From an uncultured Bacilli bacterium (lineage in GTDB: Bacteria > Bacillota_I > Bacilli_A > RF39 > UBA660), in NCBI GenBank assembly GCA_934101225.1, contig CAKOQK010000010.1:1-40998 (forward strand): a stretch of DNA of 40,998 bases, written 5' to 3'. Positions 15,313 through 23,220 of the stretch are shown piece after piece. Position 1 is the first letter of the stretch. Every line of letters starts with the position of its first letter. The position numbers and the translations under genes are program-made. The notes under the pieces were generated by a model. That model saw only the letters and a program-made list of their open reading frames with translations. It was not told the origin of the DNA and ran no database searches.

Positions 15313-15391
15313 AGATTACTGATATGGTAATCTTTTGATTTTGTTTAAAAATAATGATATATTTTTGTTAACAAGAAGAGGAGCCGTGTTT

Positions 15392-15703
15392 GTGAAATTA
15401 ATTTGTTTATTTATTCCTGGCGTATTTGCTAGTAGTATCCATATTGATAAATTAAAAGTTAAAGATAAAGAAGAAAAGATTAAACTATATTTAATATATA
15501 CTTTTTTAATAAATATGTTTATATTTATAATTTTAAATTTTTATTGTAAAGATTCTCATATTTTATTTAACAGTGATTTAATAACTATTAGTTTTATTAT
15601 GAAATTCATGATATTGTCTTTATTATTAGCTATCTTATTACCATTTATTTATGTATTTATAAATAAGAATGTTGAAGTTAAATTAATTAGGAGAAGTAAA
15701 TGA
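15392..15703 (+). CDS. Small membrane protein next to an LtaS-like gene
   Basis: A protein of about 103 residues from the GTG at 15392, which has GAGGAG 8 nt upstream; an upstream TTG at 15335 would add 19 residues but lacks a site. One weak and two strong hydrophobic stretches (about 31-50 and 65-90) separated by charged loops suggest a membrane protein of two or three helices. I do not recognise the family. Its TGA overlaps the ATG of the next gene (ATGA), so the two are translationally coupled. It may assist that enzyme. Confidence 0.65.
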   Translation: MKLICLFIPGVFASSIHIDKLKVKDKEEKIKLYLIYTFLINMFIFIILNFYCKDSHILFNSDLITISFIMKFMILSLLLAILLPFIYVFINKNVEVKLIRRSK

Positions 15704-17208
15704 AAAGACATAAATTGATTATTAATTATATTTTACTTTTTTTAAGTGTTTTCTTTTTTATTGTTACTTTATGGGCTGAAGCTAATTGTGCATTTACATC
15801 TTTTGATGAAATACTTTATACAATAACTTCTCCTTTAGAAGGAACTGGTAATGGGATGATACTTAAATTTATTCTTATTAATATTGGAATTCCTATTTTA
15901 GTTTTATTAGTGGTAATTGGTATAAGAAACTTAAGAAAGGATTATGATTTAATTGTTAAGATAAATTTATTTAAGAAGAATATTAAATTTAATTTGTTAC
16001 ATTTCAAGTTTGATAAATTAATTAAATATGTTCCATTATTATTATTTATTATTTCTTTTTGGTATATGGGATCTAAGCTATATTTTTTTAAGTTTATGGG
16101 TTATCAATTTCAAAAATCCAATTTTATTGAAGAAAATTATTTAAGTCCAAAGGATGTTTTTATTGAATTTCCAGATAAAAAAAGAAATTTAATTTATATT
16201 TATTTAGAATCTATGGAAATGACATATGCTGATAAGGATAGTGGTGGAAGTTTCGATAAGAATTATATACCTGAATTATCTAGTTTAGCAAAAAAGAATA
16301 TAAATTTTTCTAATACAGATAATTTAGGTGGTGCTTATGTGGTTGGAGCAGCTACTTGGACAATTGGAGCCATGGTTGCACAAACTACTGGACTTCCTTT
16401 AAAAACACCTTTTAATGGTAATTTACTACTTAATTATTATAATGAGATAGTACCTGGTGCTTATTCTCTAGGTGAAATATTAGAAAATAATGGTTATAAA
16501 AATTATATTATGTTTGGCTCTGATGCTGCTTTTGCTGGTAGAGATGTTTATTATAAAAATCATGGTAATTATAAAATTTATGATTATTATAGTGCAATGG
16601 ATGATGGAATTATCGATAAAGATTATTTTGTTTTTTGGGGTATGGAAGATGAAAAGTTATTTACTTATGCTAAAAAAGAATTAAAAAAGATTTCTAAAAA
16701 TAATGAACCTTTTAATTTTACCTTATTAACAGTTGATACTCATTTTATGGATGGTTATACAAGTGATTTTTGTAAAGAAGTAAGTGATAATATTTATTTA
16801 AATTCAGTTGCCTGTTCTAGTTATCAAGTTAATGAATTTATTAAATGGTTAAAAAAACAAAGTTTTTATGATAATACGACAATTGTTATTGCAGGTGATC
16901 ATTTAAGTATGAATAATTATTCTTTTAATGATATATCAGATAATAATAGAACAGTATTTAATACATTTATTAATAGTAATGAAAGTACAAACAACACGAA
17001 TAATAGAATATTTTCAACAATGGATTATTTTCCAACAACAATAGCAGCTCTTGGTGCAACAATTGAGGGAGATAGATTAGGTCTTGGTACAAACTTATTT
17101 AGCGATAAGAAAACATTAACTGAAGAATACGGAATTGAATATGTTAATACGGAATTAAACAAAAACTCTAAATATTATAATAACTGTATAATAAATAAAA
17201 AATGTTAA
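15700..17208 (+). CDS. LtaS/MdoB-like phosphoglycerol or phosphoethanolamine transferase
   Basis: A 502-residue membrane enzyme of the alkaline phosphatase/sulfatase fold. Three N-terminal helices (about 7-27, 52-75, 105-127) anchor an external catalytic domain. Metal and nucleophile motifs are in order: NLIYIYLESME, the Thr-containing GAATWTIGAMVAQ segment (nucleophile candidate), LLTVDTHFMDG and VIAGDHLSMN. Lipoteichoic acid synthases and related glycan transferases share this plan, but with only three visible helices this may be a variant. It probably decorates a cell-surface polymer with a phospho-alcohol group. The substrate is not certain. It is coupled to the small membrane protein gene upstream. 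Confidence 0.8.
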   Translation: MKRHKLIINYILLFLSVFFFIVTLWAEANCAFTSFDEILYTITSPLEGTGNGMILKFILINIGIPILVLLVVIGIRNLRKDYDLIVKINLFKKNIKFNLLHFKFDKLIKYVPLLLFIISFWYMGSKLYFFKFMGYQFQKSNFIEENYLSPKDVFIEFPDKKRNLIYIYLESMEMTYADKDSGGSFDKNYIPELSSLAKKNINFSNTDNLGGAYVVGAATWTIGAMVAQTTGLPLKTPFNGNLLLNYYNEIVPGAYSLGEILENNGYKNYIMFGSDAAFAGRDVYYKNHGNYKIYDYYSAMDDGIIDKDYFVFWGMEDEKLFTYAKKELKKISKNNEPFNFTLLTVDTHFMDGYTSDFCKEVSDNIYLNSVACSSYQVNEFIKWLKKQSFYDNTTIVIAGDHLSMNNYSFNDISDNNRTVFNTFINSNESTNNTNNRIFSTMDYFPTTIAALGATIEGDRLGLGTNLFSDKKTLTEEYGIEYVNTELNKNSKYYNNCIINKKC

Positions 17209-17305
17209 AAAATAATATAGTCTTTTGTAAAGAAATTGTAAATTTAGAATTAAAATTATATAAATATTATTTATCATATGTATAATTAAAATAGATGGAG
17301 GAAAA

Positions 17306-17527
17306 ATGAACAAAGAATTAGATTTAGAAACTCTAGATAAAGTTGTTGCTGGTGTTTCTCATGAACAAGGTGAGAATATTGCTTTAAGTAATGAAAGTAT
17401 GTACAGGAAAGAGCAAATTGAAAAATTAAAAAAAGAAAAAGAAGCCCTAGTGGCTTTAAGTAAAGATCGTGATGAAATGTCTATTGATGAATTAGATAAT
17501 GTTCGTGCAGGAATGCCTAGAAGATAG
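17306..17527 (+). CDS. Small peptide with two bacteriocin-leader-like motifs
   Basis: A 73-residue hydrophilic protein. Residues 5-16 (LDLETLDKVVAG) resemble the leader of double-glycine bacteriocins, which commonly end ELxxVxGG or AG. A second copy of the motif, IDELDNVRAG, lies at about 59-68 near the C-terminus. Between them is a Lys/Glu-rich helical stretch (about 33-55). The GGAGG site and a TATAAT at 17281-17286 support expression. No modification enzyme or dedicated exporter is adjacent, so a peptide product is only suggested. Alternatively it may be a small adaptor-like protein. Confidence 0.6.
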   Translation: MNKELDLETLDKVVAGVSHEQGENIALSNESMYRKEQIEKLKKEKEALVALSKDRDEMSIDELDNVRAGMPRR

Positions 17528-17546
17528 AACTTATTTAGTTCTTTTT
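17526..17546 (+). terminator. Terminator after the leader-like peptide gene
   Basis: AGAACT (17526-17531) and AGTTCT (17537-17542) with a T run. It overlaps the stop codons of both convergent genes. Confidence 0.7.
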
Positions 17547-18230
17547 CTTTTTATTTAATTCTAATTCTAGTTTAAAGTTTGGATTTATTATTAAAATCCA
17601 TTCAATATTTTTTGTAGTTAATAATTTTATTAATGTTTCTAAACTTGAATCAAAAGCAATACAACTCTCATACATTAATGTTAAACCTAGTGATTTAAAA
17701 TATTCTAAGACTCTTGGATGAATAGGTAATTTATTATCAACAAAAGCTGTAAATTTAGTGTAATTTCTAAAATTTGTAAACACATAATAATAATTATTTA
17801 ACTTTATACTATTTATAAATGAATTAAGAATATCAATAATTAATTGTTTAGTTTGATAAAAGTATTTTTCATCTTCTAATATTTCTTTTCTTTTTTGCTT
17901 TAAAAGTTCTAATTCATTAAGTCTAGTATTTCTATTATTATCAATTAAATTTCTTTTGGTAGTATAAATATTTATTACTTTATCTAAACTTTTTAATTTT
18001 TCAATATTATTTGTTTTTTGTTTAGAATAATCTAATTTTCTTAAGGCTATATCTATTTTATTTAATTCAATATCTTCTTTTTCTTTTATTTCAAAATAAG
18101 TTTTTTCTTTTAATTTTATAACATGATTAATTGCATAGTAATCATCACCATATTCAATATTCTTTACTTTTTCAATATTTTGTTTTATTAGTTCTATAAT
18201 TTCATTTAGTTCATTTAATTGTTCTTCCAT
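17535..18230 (-). CDS. Hypothetical coiled-coil protein
   Basis: A 231-residue protein with no signal peptide. Residues 1-140 are strongly charged helix with heptad-like spacing, consistent with a long coiled coil. The remaining 90 residues form a small mixed domain (YYYVFTNFRNYTKFTAFVDN, then LTLMYESCIAFDSS). I do not recognise it. The ATG at 18230 has AGGGG upstream and a near-perfect promoter, so it is probably a real single gene. Confidence 0.7.
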   Translation of the reverse strand: MEEQLNELNEIIELIKQNIEKVKNIEYGDDYYAINHVIKLKEKTYFEIKEKEDIELNKIDIALRKLDYSKQKTNNIEKLKSLDKVINIYTTKRNLIDNNRNTRLNELELLKQKRKEILEDEKYFYQTKQLIIDILNSFINSIKLNNYYYVFTNFRNYTKFTAFVDNKLPIHPRVLEYFKSLGLTLMYESCIAFDSSLETLIKLLTTKNIEWILIINPNFKLELELNKKKKN

Positions 18231-18255
18231 AATTACCCCTGTTTCTTAGTTAGTT

Positions 18256-18284
18256 ATTATATATTAAAGAACAAGTAGTGTCAA
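18256..18284 (-). promoter_or_regulatory. Promoter of the coiled-coil protein gene
   Basis: On the minus strand TTGACA (18284-18279), spacer 17 bp, TATAAT (18261-18256): close to perfect sigma-A consensus. Confidence 0.8.
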
Positions 18285-18297
18285 ATAAAAGTAATTT

Positions 18298-18325
18298 TTG
18301 GGATTATAAATATATGTGGTATAAT
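18298..18325 (+). promoter_or_regulatory. Promoter of the gene at 18367
   Basis: TTGGGA (18298-18303), spacer 16 bp, TATAAT (18320-18325). It is divergent from the promoter at 18256-18284. Confidence 0.65.
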
Positions 18326-18366
18326 CCAATTAGATAGGTTTATTAGGAAATGTAAGTGAGGTAAGT

Positions 18367-19626
18367 ATGAATAAAGAAAAAAAGAATAGATGCTTATATA
18401 AATGTGAAAGTATTGCTGATGGATACGAATATAAGAAAATGGTAAAGTATTTTCCAAAAAGAGTGTATTGGGTATTAATTTGTGGTGGAACTTTTTTAAA
18501 TTTGATTATTGTGGCTTTAATTACTTTAATTTTTAAGAATAGACAATTTTCTATCATTTTCATTTTTATTGAAATATATATTTTAATTCATTATAAAATT
18601 TGTTTAGAACCTATAGCAGAAAAAATTCAAAATAATAGGGTAAAAAAGGGGATAGTAGAAAGTAGTTACGAAAACGAATTTTATGATGATTTCTTTATAC
18701 ATAAGGGTAAAAAATCATCTGTAACTATTAATTACTCTGAAATAAGTAGATGTGTTGAAAACGATACTAATTTTTATTTAGAATATCCTGCTAAAAATAT
18801 GATTATAATTTTACAAAAGGACAAATGTGATTTAGAGTTAATTAATTTTATAAGAAGTAAGTTTAAAAATTTAGAAAATAAATTAGGCGATACTTCAAAA
18901 ATTAAAGATATAAGTAATATTAATACATCAACAATAAGTTATTTTATGACTTTTCTATTTATTTTAACTATTGGTAGTTTATGGGGTGCTTTATGGTTAT
19001 ATTCAGTAATTGATGAATTAAATCCTCAACATGGGTTTAATTTTCTAAGAAACACTTGGGTATTTTGGTGTTGGTTACCTATTCCAATTACATCAATAGT
19101 GCTTGGTTATAAATATAAAAATAAAGGAATAAATTGTACTAAAAATATTGTTGGTGGATTTATAATAGTTTTTTTATTATTAATTTATGGTTCATTTTGT
19201 TTGATGCCAACTTTTAGTGAAGACTATAGTAAAATTAATGATTATAAGAATTATATTGATGCAAATATACCTAGTAGTGGGGAGTTAGAAATTCATTATT
19301 GGGGAAATTATATTGATGATGATAAAAAGGAATATTCTATTATTAATGTTTATTATGATAAAGAAGATGTTAGTAATTTAGTTAGTAGTATTGAAAATAG
19401 TAAGAATTGGATTTTAAGTACTAAAATAAAATCTGAACTTAAAATATTATTACCTTCTCAGTTTAGGGCTAAAGAAGATTTATATTATTCAGTATATAAT
19501 AAAACTACTAATGAATATAATGTTATTCCCGAAGAATCTGGAATTTATGAAATATATGCCATGTGTTATGATAAAAATAAAAAGGAACTAATAATACACA
19601 AATATAAACTTATGTATAATAAGTGA
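18367..19626 (+). CDS. Membrane protein with YcxB-like domain
   Basis: A 419-residue protein. Helices at about 35-56 and 61-78 are followed by a cytoplasmic domain (about 88-175) resembling the YcxB-like fold (NEFYDDFFIHKGKKSSVTIN...IIILQKDK). Three more helices lie at about 194-217, 231-250 and 262-282. The last 135 residues are a polar, probably external, domain. An N-terminal Cys pair (NRCLYKCES) is notable. The function is unknown. The ATG has GTGAGG upstream. The gene is monocistronic, between its own promoter and a terminator. Confidence 0.65.
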   Translation: MNKEKKNRCLYKCESIADGYEYKKMVKYFPKRVYWVLICGGTFLNLIIVALITLIFKNRQFSIIFIFIEIYILIHYKICLEPIAEKIQNNRVKKGIVESSYENEFYDDFFIHKGKKSSVTINYSEISRCVENDTNFYLEYPAKNMIIILQKDKCDLELINFIRSKFKNLENKLGDTSKIKDISNINTSTISYFMTFLFILTIGSLWGALWLYSVIDELNPQHGFNFLRNTWVFWCWLPIPITSIVLGYKYKNKGINCTKNIVGGFIIVFLLLIYGSFCLMPTFSEDYSKINDYKNYIDANIPSSGELEIHYWGNYIDDDKKEYSIINVYYDKEDVSNLVSSIENSKNWILSTKIKSELKILLPSQFRAKEDLYYSVYNKTTNEYNVIPEESGIYEIYAMCYDKNKKELIIHKYKLMYNK

Positions 19627-19654
19627 GATACTATGTTAAATTGTATCTTTTTTT
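19626..19654 (+). terminator. Terminator
   Basis: AGATAC (19626-19631) and GTATCT (19643-19648) followed by seven T. Confidence 0.75.
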
Positions 19655-19664
19655 AGCTAATTAA

Positions 19665-19912
19665 AAAGACGATATTAAGAAATTAATTATTTCATTTTTC
19701 AATAACGTCTTTATGCGTAAAAATTGGCATGTGTGAAGAAATTTAAATTCTCGTTTTACCATTATACTATATCACTTTGGTCGAGTGTAGAAAGTTTTTT
19801 TGAAATACCTAATATTTTTTTCTATATTAATACTTTTAACATTTTCATTTTCTATAAAAAAAGATGGCAAAAGCATTAAATAATGTTTATACTTTTAGAA
19901 ACCTCGTAAAAA
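19665..19912. other. Non-coding interval with hairpin and tRNA-like piece
   Basis: A 12-nt inverted repeat (19665-19676 with 19701-19712, one mismatch) has no T run. At 19736-19776 the minus strand resembles the 5' half of a tRNA: a D-arm-like TAGTATAATGGTAAAAC followed by a 5-bp stem GAGAA/TTCTT around a 7-nt loop TTTAAAT. No T-arm or acceptor 3' half can be found, so it is at most a tRNA remnant. Nothing else is seen. Confidence 0.3.
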
Positions 19913-20131
19913 TTATCTTACTTTTTTGGCATTTTGTTGAAATTGGCTATTCATATAACTTTCATAACTTACTGTTTTTTTGTTTTCAAAACTTATAACT
20001 TCTTCTTTATATTGTTTAGGAATACCAGTTGTGACAACAGCATTTCCATAAGCATCTTCATTAAATCCACAAACAACTCTCTTGGGTTGAATTTGTTTTT
20101 TTAATAATAATAAATAATCCTTTTCAGTCAT
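19913..20131 (-). CDS. Small hypothetical protein
   Basis: A 72-residue soluble protein, unrecognised. The ATG at 20131 follows AAGGAGG by 6 nt, a strong site; an upstream in-frame start (to 20167) lies before that site and is not used. There is one Cys, and a Gln/Asn-rich, basic C-terminus (SYMNSQFQQNAKKVR). It has a canonical promoter with an inverted repeat over the -35 box, so it is probably regulated. Confidence 0.6.
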   Translation of the reverse strand: MTEKDYLLLLKKQIQPKRVVCGFNEDAYGNAVVTTGIPKQYKEEVISFENKKTVSYESYMNSQFQQNAKKVR

Positions 20132-20155
20132 ATAGTCCTCCTTAAATTGATGTGT

Positions 20156-20198
20156 ATCATACCACAAAAAGTTAGAAAATGCAACCTTTTGTTTTGCA
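20156..20198 (-). promoter_or_regulatory. Promoter with overlapping inverted repeat
   Basis: On the minus strand TTGCAT (20184-20179), spacer 17 bp, TATGAT (20161-20156). TGCA...TGCA arms spanning 20180-20198 overlap the -35 box, as at 9421-9439. Confidence 0.6.
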
Positions 20199-20358
20199 TT
20201 TTGTTTGTGCTTGTTCGATTAAAGGTTTAGAGATTAATTATATTACTTAATATGTATATAATAAATATTTATTTCTAATAAAATTTGTATAAATGAAATA
20301 CATTGATGTATTGTGGGTAAGTAAATATTATATTAGTTGTATTTTTTGTTAATTTAAA

Positions 20359-20405
20359 TAAAAAAACTATTAAAAAATTTATTTGATAATTTCTTAATAG
20401 TTTCT
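20359..20405 (-). terminator. Terminator of tRNA-Trp
   Basis: AAACTATTAA (20364-20373) and TTAATAGTTT (20394-20403). On the minus strand a T run follows the stem. Confidence 0.75.
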
Positions 20406-20419
20406 TTAAATTCAAATTT

Positions 20420-20493
20420 TGGCAGGGGTGGAGAGAATCGAACTCCCATCAAAAGTTTTGGAGACTCCTATGCTACCATTATACCACACCCCT
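20420..20493 (-). tRNA. tRNA-Trp (anticodon CCA)
   Basis: A complete cloverleaf on the minus strand. Acceptor AGGGGTG/CACCCCT, discriminator G, encoded CCA. The anticodon loop CTCCAAA gives anticodon CCA. The T-arm contains TTCGATT. Reading only UGG agrees with TGA being used as a stop here. Confidence 0.95.
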
Positions 20494-20575
20494 GTGTGTA
20501 TGAACTAATTATAGCATAAAATTAGATAATTTCAATATTTTTGTTGTTAAAACATATAATAAAATGGTGATTATT

Positions 20576-20998
20576 ATGTTAATTAATTATACAAGTAAGG
20601 AACTTGATATGATGGCTAGACTTATGAGGGCTGAGGCGCTAGCTGAAGGAAATTTAGGGATGCTTATGGTTGGAAATGTTATAGTTAATAGAGCAATAGC
20701 TTCTTGTTATACATTTAAAAATATTAGAAGTATAAGTGGAGTAGTTAATCAAAATCCTGGTGGATTTAGTGGAGTCAATAGTTCATTATATGTTGGTTCT
20801 GCAACAACAAAAGAAAAAAAATTAGCTGAAAGATGTTTAAAAGGTGAATATTATTATCCGGCAACTCATGCTTTATGGTTTTATGCTCCTGGAAAAAGTT
20901 CATGCCTCCCAAATTGGTATGATCAACCTTTTGCTGGCAGTTATAAAAACCATTGTTTTTATAAACCGAATAGTGGTGTATGTCAAGAATTGTATTAA
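20576..20998 (+). CDS. CwlJ/SleB-type cell-wall hydrolase
   Basis: A 140-residue Hydrolase_2-family protein. The catalytic Glu is in LMRAEALAEG near the N-terminus. GNVIVNRA, the Gly/Phe-rich NQNPGGFSGV and HALWFYAP / YDQPFAG blocks are typical of SleB and CwlJ, which open the spore cortex peptidoglycan during germination. It lacks a signal peptide and a binding domain, which fits CwlJ (made in the mother cell and kept at the coat). The ATG at 20576 fits the family start; an ATG at 20564 lies too close to a TATAAT at 20555-20560 to be transcribed from it. The leader is therefore only a few bases. Confidence 0.82.
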   Translation: MLINYTSKELDMMARLMRAEALAEGNLGMLMVGNVIVNRAIASCYTFKNIRSISGVVNQNPGGFSGVNSSLYVGSATTKEKKLAERCLKGEYYYPATHALWFYAPGKSSCLPNWYDQPFAGSYKNHCFYKPNSGVCQELY

Positions 20999-21024
20999 AT
21001 ATAGATATTTTATGATTGATGTTA

Positions 21025-21030
21025 TATAAT
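21025..21030 (+). promoter_or_regulatory. -10 box of a probably leaderless gene
   Basis: TATAAT at 21025-21030 is 7 bp before the ATG at 21038, so transcription would start at or next to the start codon. There is no ribosome-binding site between them and no good -35 box. Confidence 0.45.
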
Positions 21031-21037
21031 TTTAATT

Positions 21038-21652
21038 ATGAAAAGAAAATATAAGTATTTAATAATTTTGTTAATAATTATAACTTTAATTTGGACATTA
21101 TTAGTTGTAACTAATCAATTTAAAGTGATAGATAATTGGATATATAATTTGTTAATTAGTTTAAAATGTGACTTTTTTACTAACTTCTTTAAAGTAATTA
21201 CTTTTTTTGGAAGTGTTAAATTTATTGTTATTCTTAATGTTTTAGCTATTATATATGGAATTGTTAAGAAAAGTAATAAATGTTTTAGAATAGTCTTCTT
21301 TTCAGCGTGTAGTTTATTTGTAAATTTATTATTAAAAGTAATTGTTAAAAGAGAAAGACCTGATATAAGTTTATGGTTGGTAAGTGAGAATAATTTTAGT
21401 TTTCCATCAGGACATTCAATGATATCTTTTGTTTTATATGGGATAATTTGCTATTTTATTTATAATAGTAAAATTAGTTTAAATAATAAAATAGTGATTC
21501 TTTCTTTACTTGGATTACTGGTTATTTTAATTGGTATGAGTAGAATATATTTGGGAGTACATTATTTTTCTGATGTAATAGGTGGTTTCTTGTGGGGATT
21601 TGTAGTATTATTATTAGGAATTAATTATTTGAATAGGAGAGAGATAGAATGA
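21038..21652 (+). CDS. PAP2-family membrane phosphatase
   Basis: A 204-residue integral membrane protein with about six helices and the three PAP2 phosphatase motifs: KVIVKRERPD (Lys...Arg-Pro), FPSGHSM (catalytic His) and SRIYLGVHYFSDVIGG (Arg and His). Enzymes of this group remove phosphate from lipid phosphates such as undecaprenyl diphosphate or phosphatidate. UppP, an unrelated undecaprenyl diphosphatase, is two genes downstream in the same operon, pointing to lipid-carrier recycling. The last four bases overlap the next gene (ATGA). No ribosome-binding site precedes the ATG. Confidence 0.88.
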   Translation: MKRKYKYLIILLIIITLIWTLLVVTNQFKVIDNWIYNLLISLKCDFFTNFFKVITFFGSVKFIVILNVLAIIYGIVKKSNKCFRIVFFSACSLFVNLLLKVIVKRERPDISLWLVSENNFSFPSGHSMISFVLYGIICYFIYNSKISLNNKIVILSLLGLLVILIGMSRIYLGVHYFSDVIGGFLWGFVVLLLGINYLNRREIE

Positions 21653-22401
21653 AAGCATTAATTACTGGAGCATCTTCAGGTATAGGTAAAAATATGGCTA
21701 TTTATTTAGATAGTTTAGGATATGAAGTTTTTTTGGTAGGTAGAAATAAAGAAAGACTTCAAGAGGTTGCTAATTTATGTAAAAACGCAAAAGCAATATA
21801 TGATTATGATTTATCGATTGATGCTAATGTTTATAAGTTGTATGAAAAAGTTAAGGGTGAAAAAATTGATTTACTTGTAAATAATGCAGGTTTTGGATTA
21901 TTTGGATTTTTTGATGAAACTGATTTAGATAAAGAATTAGAAATGATTGATGTTAATATAAAGGCTTTACATATTTTAACTAAGCTATTTTTAAGGGATA
22001 TGGTTAAATATAATAAAGGTAAAATTCTTAATGTAGCATCATCAGCGGGATTTTTTGCTGGACCTTATTTAAACACTTATTATGCAACTAAGAATTATGT
22101 TCTTAAACTTACAATGGCAATTAATGAAGAATTAAGGATTAAAAAATCTAATGTTACCATTAGTGCTTTGTGTCCAGGACCGGTTAATACGAATTTTAAT
22201 AGTGTAGCTGGTGGTGGATTTAATACAAGAAGTTTAAGTAGTGGTTATGTTGCTAAATATGGAATTGATAAAGCATTAAAAGGTAAAATGATAATTGTTC
22301 CTGGTATGATGATGAAACTTGGAATATTCTTTTCTAGATTTTTACCATATAGATTACAGTTAAAAATTTTATATAAAATTCAAAGAAAGAAGGAAAAATA
22401 A
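21649..22401 (+). CDS. Short-chain dehydrogenase/reductase
   Basis: A 250-residue classical SDR. The cofactor loop TGASSGIGK is at about 6-14, NNAGFG in the middle, an active-site Ser in NVASSAGF, and Tyr/Lys in YYATKNY. The C-terminal half extends to a basic end (KIQRKKEK). The acidic/basic residue after the second strand (GRNKERL) suggests NADPH. It resembles DltE/YqjQ-type SDRs of Gram-positives; the substrate is not known. It overlaps both neighbours by 1-4 bp, so all three genes form one operon. Confidence 0.88.
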   Translation: MKALITGASSGIGKNMAIYLDSLGYEVFLVGRNKERLQEVANLCKNAKAIYDYDLSIDANVYKLYEKVKGEKIDLLVNNAGFGLFGFFDETDLDKELEMIDVNIKALHILTKLFLRDMVKYNKGKILNVASSAGFFAGPYLNTYYATKNYVLKLTMAINEELRIKKSNVTISALCPGPVNTNFNSVAGGGFNTRSLSSGYVAKYGIDKALKGKMIIVPGMMMKLGIFFSRFLPYRLQLKILYKIQRKKEK

Positions 22402-23204
22402 TGTTTTTAAATATTATAAAGACTATTATTATAGGTATAATTGAAGGTGTTACTGAGTGGCTTCCAATAAGTAGTACTGGACATATGATTTTAGCAAATG
22501 AATTAATTAAATTAGATGTATCAAGTGAGTTTTGGAAAATGTTTGAGGTAGTTATTCAACTCGGTGCTATAATGGCTGTTGTTGTTATTTATTTTAAAGA
22601 TTTATTTCCTTGGGGATTTAATAAAACTAAAGAAGATACTAAGAATACTTTTATATTATGGGGTAAAATATTAGTAGGATGTATACCATGTGCGATAGTT
22701 GGATTGTTATTTGATGATTGGATAGATGAACATTTTTATAATCCATGGACTGTTGCAATAACATTGTTTATTTATGGTGTTTTATTTATAATAGTTGAAA
22801 ATCATAAAAAGAAAAATACAATAAAAGAGGTATCATTTTTAAATGCATTTAAAGTTGGTTTATTTCAAGTATTATCTATTATTCCTGGAACTAGTAGAAG
22901 TGGTGCAACTATTATTGGTGGTTTAGAAATGGGACTTGATAGGACAACTATTACTAATTTTACCTTTTATATGGCTATTCCGGTTATGGCTGGAGCATCA
23001 CTTCTTAAATTAGTTAAATTTGGTTTTGCTTTTACAAGTAGTGAAATAATTATACTATTAGTTGGAATGATTACTGCGTTTATTGTTTCTTTAATGGCAA
23101 TTAAATACCTACTTAAATATATTAAAACAAATGACTTTAAAATATTTGGATATTATCGTATAATACTTAGTGTTATCGTAATTTTATATTTTATATTTAG
23201 ATAA
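22401..23204 (+). CDS. uppP: Undecaprenyl-diphosphatase UppP (BacA)
   Basis: A 267-residue membrane enzyme that recycles undecaprenyl diphosphate to the monophosphate for cell-wall synthesis; in other bacteria its overexpression gives bacitracin resistance. Both signatures are present: EGVTEWLPISSTGHM near residue 15 and IPGTSRSGATI near 160, both lining the catalytic pocket. Length and about eight helices are normal. The start overlaps the SDR stop by one base. Confidence 0.95.
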   Translation: MFLNIIKTIIIGIIEGVTEWLPISSTGHMILANELIKLDVSSEFWKMFEVVIQLGAIMAVVVIYFKDLFPWGFNKTKEDTKNTFILWGKILVGCIPCAIVGLLFDDWIDEHFYNPWTVAITLFIYGVLFIIVENHKKKNTIKEVSFLNAFKVGLFQVLSIIPGTSRSGATIIGGLEMGLDRTTITNFTFYMAIPVMAGASLLKLVKFGFAFTSSEIIILLVGMITAFIVSLMAIKYLLKYIKTNDFKIFGYYRIILSVIVILYFIFR

Positions 23205-23220
23205 TAGATAAGAGGTATTT

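Noticed and set aside
19736..19776. A second tRNA gene
   Set aside because: Only a D-arm and an anticodon-like stem are visible. No T-arm, no matching acceptor arms.
20420..20493. TGA read as Trp, as in mycoplasmas
   Set aside because: The tRNA-Trp has anticodon CCA and TGA is used as a real stop (for example in the ATGA overlaps at 15700, 21649 and 32769).
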